DNA of 5,300 nucleotides, taken from NCBI GenBank assembly GCA_022865965.1, contig JALHTS010000232.1, positions 1-5,300 of the forward strand, read 5' to 3'. The notes beneath the pieces were generated by a model. It was not told the DNA's origin. It ran no database searches and worked only from the letters and a program-made list of their open reading frames with translations. How positions within the stretch are numbered: the stretch's first letter is position 1; the number at the start of each line of letters is the position of its first letter. A program made the translations under genes and the position numbers. Origin of the DNA: Ignavibacteriaceae bacterium. Its GTDB lineage: Bacteria > Bacteroidota > Ignavibacteria > Ignavibacteriales > Ignavibacteriaceae. This document shows, piece by piece, positions 1 to 5,300 of the stretch.

Positions 1-959
1 AATCCTAAGTGCGAAACCGATGAATAGGCAACTAGCTTTTTCATATCCGTTTGAACCATTGCAACCAATGCACCGTAAATAATTCCAATAACAGCAAGTA
101 CCGAAATCATTCCAGCAAAATAAAGACTTGCATCAGGGAAAAGCGGAAGATTGAATCTTAACAATCCATAAGTTCCCATTTTAAGTAAAACTCCTGCCAG
201 TATAACAGAGCCGGCAGTTGGTGCCTGAACGTGAGCATCGGGCAACCATGTATGAAACGGAAACAGCGGAACTTTTATTGCAAAGCTTACAGCAAAAGCA
301 AGGAACATCCAGTTCTGAATGTCTTTTGAAATATCTGGAGCTATCGAATAAAGCAAAAGCAAGTTAGTTGTAAAATATCCAGTAACGTCTGATGCATAAA
401 CAGCAAGCCATATTATGGCAACAAGCATCAATAAACTTCCCGCCATTGTGTAAATGAAAAACTTAATTGAAGCATAAATTCTTTCTTTACCGCCCCAAAT
501 TCCGATTATGAAATACATCGGAATGAGCATCGCTTCCCAAAAGACATAAAAGAGAAACAGATCAAGCGAAACAAACACACCAAGCATTCCAACCTCAAGC
601 AGAAGCATAAAGAAAGTGAATTCTTTAACTTTGTGTTCAATACTTGACCAGCTTGAAATTAAAGTAAGCGGTGTAAGGAAAGTGGTAAGAAGAACAAGCA
701 ACATTGACATTCCGTCAATACCGACGAAATATGAAATGTTTAGATTATCAATCCAGTTATAACTATGAATAAATTGGAAATCGGATGATGTCGTATCAAA
801 TCCAAAATAAATTATCAAAGAAATAACAAAGGCTGCTGTTGAAAATAAAAGACCAAGAATTCTGATAAGATTTGCTCTTTCATTTTTAACGAACAGAAGA
901 ATAATTCCGCCGATAAGCGGAACTAAAATCATTAAAGTTAACAAGTAATTGTTTTCCAT
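1..959 (-). CDS. nuoM: NADH-quinone oxidoreductase subunit M (NuoM), N-terminal part, cut by the window edge
   Basis: NuoM is an antiporter-like, proton-pumping membrane subunit of respiratory complex I. Reading from the ATG at 959 gives 319 complete codons with no stop before the left edge. The family is usually about 500 residues, so roughly the last third lies outside. My translation shows the family's key charged residues: Glu142 in FWEAMLIPMYF (the TM5 glutamate), Lys229 in FAIKVPLFPFHTWLPDAH (the TM7 lysine) and Lys260 in LLKMGTYGLLRFN (TM8). The visible part ends in the conserved KKLVAYSSVSHLG. FHTWLPDAHVQAPTAGSVIL separates NuoM from NuoL, which has FVWLPDAMAGPTPVSALIHA at this place. 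The start lies 2 bp after the nuoL stop codon and has no clear Shine-Dalgarno sequence, so translation is probably coupled to nuoL. Identity is secure. The C-terminal half cannot be judged. Confidence 0.96.
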   Translation of the reverse strand, partial: MENNYLLTLMILVPLIGGIILLFVKNERANLIRILGLLFSTAAFVISLIIYFGFDTTSSDFQFIHSYNWIDNLNISYFVGIDGMSMLLVLLTTFLTPLTLISSWSSIEHKVKEFTFFMLLLEVGMLGVFVSLDLFLFYVFWEAMLIPMYFIIGIWGGKERIYASIKFFIYTMAGSLLMLVAIIWLAVYASDVTGYFTTNLLLLYSIAPDISKDIQNWMFLAFAVSFAIKVPLFPFHTWLPDAHVQAPTAGSVILAGVLLKMGTYGLLRFNLPLFPDASLYFAGMISVLAVIGIIYGALVAMVQTDMKKLVAYSSVSHLG

Positions 960-961
960 AA

Positions 962-2899
962 TTATAAGCTGAATATTAACCAGAATAAAGCTACGGCGAT
1001 TCCCATTACCATTATTATTGCATAAAACTGGGCAACGCCTGTTTGAATTTTTCTAATGTTAGATGAAATAATATCTATTGTTTTTGCTATGCCGTTTATC
1101 AATCCGTCAATTAAAATATTATCTGTTATTTTCCAGAGGATTGATCTTGAACCTTTTACTATAGGATTAACTACAGTGGCATCATAAGCTTCGTCGACAA
1201 AATATTTGTTCCAGAGAAGATTGTATATACCTCTAAATCGCGCAGCAGTTTGTGTTGCAATTGAAGGTTTTTTAAGATATACATAACGGGCAAACATTAT
1301 TGATGCTACTGCAAATACAACTGAAAGAGTCATTAATAAAATTTCTTCAAAGTGTGAATGAGATGCATAAAGATCAATCTTTCTGTCTGCATCTTTAAAT
1401 ATTGGAGCTAACCAGTTATGAAATTGATTTCCGTGCTCACCTGAGAATATTTCTGGAATGCCGATAAATCCACCAATAACAGAAAGTACTGCGAGAACTA
1501 TTAAAGGAATCGTCATTATTTTTGGTGATTCATGCGGATGTTTATCACTTCCAAATCGGCTTTTGCCTTCAAAAGTCAGGAAGTAAAGCCTGAACATATA
1601 AAAAGCGGTCATCATTGCTGTACCTGCTCCGAGAATCCAGTAAAATAATCCTCCATTTGCATATGAGTACCAAAGAATTTCATCCTTACTAAAGAAACCT
1701 GAAAAAGGTGGAATACCTGAAATTGCAATTGCCGCAATAAGAAATACAAGATAAGTTTGCGGCATATATTTTTTTAGTCCGCCGTATTTCTGAATATCCT
1801 GCTCTTCATGCATTGCGTGAATAACAGAACCGGCACCAAGAAATAAAAGTGCTTTGAAAAAAGCATGAGTCATTACGTGAAAAATTCCTGCTCCGAATGC
1901 ACCGACACCCATTGCCAAAAACATATAACCAAGCTGACTGATAGTTGAGTAAGCTAAAACTTTTTTAATGTCATTCTGAACCAATCCAATTGTGGCAGCA
2001 AAAAACGCAGTAAGAGCACCGACAATTGCTATGACTGTTAATATGTCAGGAGCACTTGCAAAGATTATTGAAGTTCTTGCAACCATATAAACGCCGGCTG
2101 TAACCATTGTGGCAGCATGTATAAGTGCAGAAACAGGAGTCGGACCAGCCATTGCATCAGGCAACCAAACAAATAAAGGAATCTGAGCCGATTTACCCGT
2201 TGCACCTATGAAAAGAAATATGGCGATTAATCCAAAGATGTATTCAGGAACTTCAAATGTAACTGCACGAGAAAAGACTTCATTAAAATTTAAACTATTA
2301 AAAGTCAGGTAGATAAGAAACATTCCCAATAAAAATCCAAAGTCACCTATCCTATTGACAATAAAAGCCTTTTTTGCAGCATCGGAAGTTGTGCTCTTTT
2401 CAAATTTTTTGTCATACCAAAAACCAATAAGAAGATAAGAGCAAAGACCAACACCTTCCCAACCAAGAAACAGAAGTACAAAATTATCAGCAAGAATAAG
2501 ATTCATCATAGCAAAGATGAAAAGGTTCATGTATGAAAAGAATCTCCAGAATCCTTTATCTCCGTGCATATATCCGATTGAATAAACATGAATTATAAAT
2601 CCAACACCGGTTACAATTAACGCCATAACAAGTGAGAGCTGATCTACCTGATAAGCAAAACTAACATCAAGATTTGCAACTTTTAACCAGGTAAAAAGTG
2701 AAACAATGGTCTGACGTTGATCAACAGGAAGTGAAAGTGTTTCGAAAAAAGCACCGAGAGCAATTAGAAAGGATATTCCTATAACACCGCTTCCGATAGT
2801 TCCGATAATTTTTTCATTTTTTATTTTGCTGCCGAATATTCCGTTTATTAGAAAACCGGCTAAAGGTAAAAGTACGGTAAGATACATAAGTTCAATCAT
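962..2899 (-). CDS. nuoL: NADH-quinone oxidoreductase subunit L (NuoL), distal proton-pumping subunit of complex I
   Basis: NuoL is the distal antiporter-like subunit of complex I, in the cytoplasmic membrane. It couples NADH:quinone electron transfer to proton export. The 645-residue protein is slightly longer than E. coli NuoL (about 613) and looks complete. The proton-path residues are visible: Glu148 in LGWEGVGLCSYLLIGFWY, Lys236 in GATGKSAQIPLFVWLPDA, His261 in ALIHAATMVTAGVY, Lys349 in THAFFKALLFLGAGS, and Lys405-Asp406 in SGFFSKDEILW. About residues 1-500 form the multi-helix antiporter-like core. The C-terminal part (about 520-645) has a membrane helix, the family's NKYFVDEAYDATVVNP segment, and a last helix ending at the C-terminus. 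This is the arrangement expected of the lateral helix and final anchor of NuoL. The ATG at 2899 is preceded by an AGGAG, unlike the other genes here. nuoM follows after 2 bp. The 168-bp gap upstream is unusual inside a nuo operon. Confidence 0.98.
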   Translation of the reverse strand: MIELMYLTVLLPLAGFLINGIFGSKIKNEKIIGTIGSGVIGISFLIALGAFFETLSLPVDQRQTIVSLFTWLKVANLDVSFAYQVDQLSLVMALIVTGVGFIIHVYSIGYMHGDKGFWRFFSYMNLFIFAMMNLILADNFVLLFLGWEGVGLCSYLLIGFWYDKKFEKSTTSDAAKKAFIVNRIGDFGFLLGMFLIYLTFNSLNFNEVFSRAVTFEVPEYIFGLIAIFLFIGATGKSAQIPLFVWLPDAMAGPTPVSALIHAATMVTAGVYMVARTSIIFASAPDILTVIAIVGALTAFFAATIGLVQNDIKKVLAYSTISQLGYMFLAMGVGAFGAGIFHVMTHAFFKALLFLGAGSVIHAMHEEQDIQKYGGLKKYMPQTYLVFLIAAIAISGIPPFSGFFSKDEILWYSYANGGLFYWILGAGTAMMTAFYMFRLYFLTFEGKSRFGSDKHPHESPKIMTIPLIVLAVLSVIGGFIGIPEIFSGEHGNQFHNWLAPIFKDADRKIDLYASHSHFEEILLMTLSVVFAVASIMFARYVYLKKPSIATQTAARFRGIYNLLWNKYFVDEAYDATVVNPIVKGSRSILWKITDNILIDGLINGIAKTIDIISSNIRKIQTGVAQFYAIIMVMGIAVALFWLIFSL

Positions 2900-2900
2900 A

Positions 2901-2914
2901 GGAGACCCTCTCCT
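2901..2914 (-). promoter_or_regulatory. nuoL ribosome binding site inside a small perfect inverted repeat
   Basis: On the minus strand an AGGAG (2914-2910) lies 10 nt before the nuoL ATG and would pair with the 16S rRNA 3' end. It overlaps a perfect inverted repeat, GGAGA-GGG-TCTCC (2913-2901), whose 3' arm ends one base before the start codon. If this 5-bp stem formed in the mRNA it would hide the AGGAG and crowd the start. The sequence match is directly visible. Whether it is used for initiation, or regulates it, is inference. The other starts in this window have no comparable purine-rich motif, so the site may simply be a by-product of the repeat element in which it lies. Confidence 0.5.
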
Positions 2915-3064
2915 GCTCTCCCCGAAGGTAAGAGAGAAAGACCTTTTTTGTCAAAAGTATTTTTAAGACTAAAATTATTATTTGATATCATTTTTTACTA
3001 TTCAAAATTTAAACCAAAAAAATATCATGCTCTCATCTTCCCTTTCGTAGGAACTGGAGGGAAC
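2901..3064. repeat. Palindromic REP/MITE-like element between nuoK and nuoL
   Basis: This is the only long non-coding stretch between nuo genes here, and the element fills it almost end to end. Its two ends resemble each other as imperfect inverted repeats of about 35 bp (2901-2936 and 3030-3064). Both read inward-out as CTCTC, then TTCG, then GGA, then GGAG/GGG. They flank an AT-rich core of about 93 bp with no coding potential. Each end can fold by itself. On the minus strand 2934-2916 forms a 7-bp stem with one bulged A and a C(UUCG)G tetraloop, followed by the GGAGA/TCTCC hairpin. At the other end TTCC and GGAA (3038-3053) form a weaker stem. GC-rich ends around an AT-rich centre are typical of REP/BIME or small non-autonomous mobile elements. 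No target-site duplication is clear and no other copy lies in the window, so mobility is unproven. Confidence 0.5.
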
Positions 3065-3067
3065 TTT

Positions 3068-3373
3068 TTACCATTTAAGAATATTTATTTCATCAATATT
3101 AACAGTAAGCTTATTACGGAATATTGCTATAATTATTGCAAGACCGACCGCAGCTTCAGCAGCAGCAACAGTCATTACAAAAAAGACAAATAAATGTCCT
3201 ATAGCATTTCCCAGGAAAGATGCGAAAGCAACAAATGTAAGATTTGCAGAGTTTAACATCAGTTCAATGGACATAAAAACCACAATAGCATTTCTTCTGG
3301 TTAAAACACCTGTCACTCCAACCAGAAATAAAAATGCGCTCAGTATGAGATAATATTCTATTGTAATTGTCAT
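3068..3373 (-). CDS. nuoK: NADH-quinone oxidoreductase subunit K (NuoK)
   Basis: NuoK is a small three-helix membrane subunit of complex I. It lies between NuoA/J/H and the antiporter-like subunits and carries part of the central hydrophilic axis. The 101-residue length matches the family (about 100). Three hydrophobic segments are visible, at about residues 6-24, 29-50 and 58-85. The two buried glutamates known to matter for coupling are present: Glu37 in [13 protein letters not shown] and Glu73 in [13 protein letters not shown]. The conserved TRRN loop lies between helices 1 and 2. The ATG at 3373 lies 4 bp after the nuoJ stop, with no good Shine-Dalgarno sequence, so translational coupling to nuoJ is likely. 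Downstream, the usual tight junction to nuoL is replaced by a 168-bp gap holding a repeat element. Having both glutamates and adjoining nuoJ argues against a related MnhC/MrpC antiporter subunit. Confidence 0.97.
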   Translation of the reverse strand: MTITIEYYLILSAFLFLVGVTGVLTRRNAIVVFMSIELMLNSANLTFVAFASFLGNAIGHLFVFFVMTVAAAEAAVGLAIIIAIFRNKLTVNIDEINILKW

Positions 3374-3377
3374 AACT

Positions 3378-3893
3378 TTATTCGAATTTCTTTTTTGCTA
3401 AAATCAGTGCACCAATTGTCGCAGCAAGTAATAAAAATCCTGCTGCTTCAAAGGGCAATACATAATTTGTGAAAAGTTGAGTTCCAATTTCTTCTATTGT
3501 TCCTGCTTTTATACTTGCATCGACATCTCCGGAAAGAAGCGATGAAGAACTACTGCGAAATATCATATAAGCTAACTGAACAAAGATGATAACGGCAATT
3601 ATGATAACAAAAATTCTCATCTTTAAATTTACTTCCAGAAATCTTCTTTCATTTTCGGGCTTAAGAAGCATCAAAACAAAAAGAAAGAGAACCATAATTG
3701 CGCCGGCATAAACAATAACCTGTGCAACAGCAATAAATTGCGCATTAAGTACAAGATACAGTCCAGCAAGCGATGACATATTCAGAATAAGAAATAAAGC
3801 AGAAATAACTGCATTACTTCTTGTAATCATCAGAACCGCAGCTACAGCTGCAAATGTTCCAAATACAAAAAAGAGTATGGTTTCAATTAACAT
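3378..3893 (-). CDS. nuoJ: NADH-quinone oxidoreductase subunit J (NuoJ)
   Basis: NuoJ is a five-helix membrane subunit of complex I. Its third helix carries a pi-bulge that changes during turnover and is thought to help pass the redox signal to the pumps. The 171-residue protein is a normal length for the family. The signature [19 protein letters not shown] (residues 52-70) includes Tyr62, the conserved helix-3 tyrosine. The end of the protein has the usual [20 protein letters not shown] helix (about 144-163), with Glu149 in its PFE motif, and a short basic tail (KKKFE). Hydrophobic segments lie at about 4-22, 28-49, 53-77, 92-112 and 148-166. Residues 114-118 are five serines in the loop before the last helix, a mild oddity in a variable region. 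nuoK follows after 4 bp. asnS ends 37 bp upstream, with no terminator between, so nuoJ may be transcribed from the asnS promoter. Confidence 0.96.
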   Translation of the reverse strand: MLIETILFFVFGTFAAVAAVLMITRSNAVISALFLILNMSSLAGLYLVLNAQFIAVAQVIVYAGAIMVLFLFVLMLLKPENERRFLEVNLKMRIFVIIIAVIIFVQLAYMIFRSSSSSLLSGDVDASIKAGTIEEIGTQLFTNYVLPFEAAGFLLLAATIGALILAKKKFE

Positions 3894-3896
3894 TCT

Positions 3897-3923
3897 TAAT
3901 TTTTAATTCCTAATTTTTAATTC
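3897..3923. repeat. Tandem pair of 13-bp A/T-rich direct repeats between asnS and nuoJ
   Basis: On the plus strand TAATTTTTAATTC occurs twice (3897-3909 and 3911-3923), exactly repeated with one base between. On the coding strand this reads GAATTAAAAATTA twice. The pair occupies most of the 37-bp gap (3894-3930) and ends just before the nuoJ start. The two copies and their period of 14 are directly visible. They could arise by slippage, bind a protein, or keep the nuoJ start region unstructured in a gene without a Shine-Dalgarno sequence. The sequence does not decide between these. Confidence 0.75.
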
Positions 3924-3930
3924 TTATTGA

Positions 3931-5226
3931 CTAAGGTGTATTTCTATAAATCATTCTTGGAAACGGAATAGCTTCACGTAAATGATCAAGTCCACAAATC
4001 CAGCTAACTGTTCTTTCCAAACCCAATCCAAATCCTGAATGAGGCACTGAACCATATCTTCTTAAATCTAAATACCATTCAAATGCCGATTGAGGAAGAT
4101 TATGTTCTTTGATTCTTTCAAGAAGAAAGTCCAGATTATCTTCTCTTTGACTTCCACCAATAATTTCACCGTAACCCTCAGGAGCAAGAACATCAACAGC
4201 AAGTGCATATTTTTCATCATTCGGATCGCGTTTCATATAAAATGCTTTTACAACTGCTGGATAATGATGAACCATTACAGGTCTGTCAAATTGTTCTGAA
4301 ACTAATGTTTCATCAGTTCCACCTAGATCATTTCCCCACTCAAAATTAATTCCATTCTTATGTAAAATTTCAACTGCTTCATCGTAATGAACACGTGGGA
4401 AAGGTCTTTTTACATTTTGAAGTTTTGTTGTGTCGCGTTCCAAAACTTTTAATTCTTCAGCTTTTTCAACAAGAATTGTCTGAACTATATATTCAAGAAA
4501 TTCCTCTGCCAGATCCATATTATCGTTCAGATCGTTGAAAGCTACTTCCGGTTCAACCATCCAGAATTCAGTAAGATGTCTTCTTGTTTTAGATTTCTCA
4601 GCACGGAAGGTTGGACCAAATGTATAAACTTTACCAAGTGCCAAAGCACCGGCTTCTGCATAGAGTTGACCGGATTGTGTTAAATAAGCACTCCCTAAAT
4701 CGAAGTATTGAGTTTCAAATAATGTTGAAGTTCCTTCAACTGCATTTGGCGTAAGAATAGGAGGATCCATCAGCGTGAATCCTTTGTTATCAAAAAAATC
4801 ACGAATTGCTTTTACAACTCTGTGACGAATTTTCATTATTGCAACTTGTTTGCTTGACCTTAACCAAAGGTGCCGATGGTCTAATAAAAATTCTATTCCG
4901 TGTTCTTTTGGTGTAATTGGATAGTCGTGAGTTTCGTGAATTACTTCAAGATTTGTTGCATCAAGTTCATGACCACCCGGAGCCCTAAGTTCTTCTTTTA
5001 CTTTGCCTGTAACAGCAATTGAAGATTCCTGCCCGATTCTCTCAATAGTTTCAAAAACTTCTTCGCTTACATTGCCTTTGAAATAAACACATTGAAGATA
5101 ACCTGTGCCGTCTCTTAGAATGATAAACTTGATTTTCCCGCTTGAACGTTTGTTGAAGAGCCAACCTTGAAGAGTTACTTCCTGCCCTACAAATTTTCCA
5201 AGATCACTTATGGTTATTTTCTGCAT
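3931..5226 (-). CDS. asnS: Asparaginyl-tRNA synthetase (AsnRS), class II
   Basis: AsnRS charges tRNA-Asn with asparagine using ATP, in the cytoplasm. The 431-residue protein is complete; E. coli AsnS has 466. Residues 1 to about 100 form the N-terminal OB-fold anticodon-binding domain ([19 protein letters not shown] onward). The rest is the class II catalytic core. Motif 1 lies around 134-160 and ends in [11 protein letters not shown]. Motif 2 is [20 protein letters not shown] (206-225), with ATP-contacting Arg208. Motif 3 is [18 protein letters not shown] (396-413), with Arg405. The FRAE...[13 protein letters not shown] form of motif 2 and the C-terminal [12 protein letters not shown] fit AsnRS rather than bacterial AspRS, which also lacks the large insertion domain seen in AspS. 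Archaeal-type AspRS is the nearest alternative and is less likely. The ATG at 5226 is the first good start; it has no Shine-Dalgarno sequence and lies about 30 bp downstream of a promoter candidate. Being directly upstream of nuoJ is unusual. Confidence 0.96.
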   Translation of the reverse strand: MQKITISDLGKFVGQEVTLQGWLFNKRSSGKIKFIILRDGTGYLQCVYFKGNVSEEVFETIERIGQESSIAVTGKVKEELRAPGGHELDATNLEVIHETHDYPITPKEHGIEFLLDHRHLWLRSSKQVAIMKIRHRVVKAIRDFFDNKGFTLMDPPILTPNAVEGTSTLFETQYFDLGSAYLTQSGQLYAEAGALALGKVYTFGPTFRAEKSKTRRHLTEFWMVEPEVAFNDLNDNMDLAEEFLEYIVQTILVEKAEELKVLERDTTKLQNVKRPFPRVHYDEAVEILHKNGINFEWGNDLGGTDETLVSEQFDRPVMVHHYPAVVKAFYMKRDPNDEKYALAVDVLAPEGYGEIIGGSQREDNLDFLLERIKEHNLPQSAFEWYLDLRRYGSVPHSGFGLGLERTVSWICGLDHLREAIPFPRMIYRNTP

Positions 5227-5259
5227 TAAAAAACTGTAATTTCTTCAAAAATTGATTGA

Positions 5260-5291
5260 CAAATATATGGAGAGGTGTATATAAATACAAA
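5260..5291 (-). promoter_or_regulatory. Candidate promoter for asnS (and possibly nuoJKLM)
   Basis: Two readings fit the same minus-strand bases. In Bacteroidota style, TTTG (5291-5288), a 20-nt spacer and TATATTTG (5267-5260) match the known TTTG-N19-21-TAnnTTTG pattern exactly. In sigma-70 style, TTGTAT (5290-5285), a 17-nt spacer and TATATT (5267-5262) match 4/6 and 5/6 of the consensus boxes. Either predicts transcription starting near 5253-5256 and a leader of about 28 nt before the asnS ATG, too short for a T-box or riboswitch. The motifs are seen; activity is inferred. The rest of 5227-5300 shows no gene or other feature I can support. Confidence 0.55.
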
Positions 5292-5300
5292 AGAAAATGA

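Noticed and set aside
2916..2934. UUCG-tetraloop hairpin as an intrinsic terminator after nuoK
   Set aside because: On the minus strand no U-run follows the stem. The purine-rich nuoL leader and start codon come next, so termination is unlikely.
2948..3193. Open frame on the plus strand, 81 codons
   Set aside because: Its second half is antisense to the conserved nuoK gene, and its first half lies in the AT-rich repeat core. The product is low-complexity and resembles no family I know.
1..3893. An Mrp/Mnh-type sodium/proton antiporter operon rather than complex I
   Set aside because: NuoL and NuoM relatives occur in Mrp operons, but the J-K-L-M order, a true NuoJ with its helix-3 signature, both NuoK glutamates and the NuoL C-terminal extension all indicate complex I.
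4090..4299. Open frame on the plus strand, 69 codons
   Set aside because: It lies wholly antisense within the conserved asnS catalytic domain and has an implausible Lys/Phe/Ile/Asn-rich composition. It is a shadow frame.
3931..5226. Aspartyl-tRNA synthetase
   Set aside because: The motif 2 wording ([16 protein letters not shown]), the absence of the bacterial AspRS insertion domain and the total length fit AsnRS better.
5227..5300. T-box or other leader riboswitch controlling asnS
   Set aside because: The visible upstream region is only 74 bp and the predicted leader about 28 nt. There is no T-box sequence, anti-terminator or terminator structure.

Overview
The window holds a run of minus-strand genes from an AT-rich bacterial chromosome. 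In transcription order (right to left) they are asnS, nuoJ, nuoK, nuoL and the first 319 codons of nuoM, which runs off the left edge. All are ordinary core genes: asparaginyl-tRNA synthetase, followed by the membrane-arm proton-pumping part of respiratory complex I (NADH:quinone oxidoreductase). All five reading frames are intact within the window, and the key catalytic or proton-channel residues I looked for are present.

Layout from the right. Positions 5227-5300 are the asnS upstream region, with one good promoter candidate at 5260-5291. asnS (5226-3931) is followed after 37 bp by nuoJ (3893-3378). That gap contains a tandem 13-bp A/T repeat and no terminator. nuoK follows nuoJ after 4 bp. 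A 168-bp non-coding gap (2900-3067) then separates nuoK from nuoL. Almost all of it is a palindromic, inverted-repeat-bounded element. nuoL (2899-962) and nuoM (959 to beyond 1) are 2 bp apart.

Together NuoJ, NuoK, NuoL and NuoM form most of the proton-translocating membrane arm. NuoL and NuoM are antiporter-like pump subunits, and NuoJ and NuoK link them toward the quinone-reaction end. nuoN would be expected just beyond the left edge. nuoA-I are not directly upstream of nuoJ, where many bacteria have them. Instead asnS sits there, so the complex I genes look split into at least two loci.

The organism is best guessed as a member of the Bacteroidota/Chlorobiota/Ignavibacteria group. The reasons are the low GC, the lack of Shine-Dalgarno sequences before most genes, a promoter that fits the Bacteroidota -33/-7 pattern (it also fits sigma-70), and the general look of the proteins. 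This is an inference, not a proof. I see no new enzyme system here. The most unusual item is the repeat element between nuoK and nuoL, which also appears to supply the nuoL ribosome binding site.
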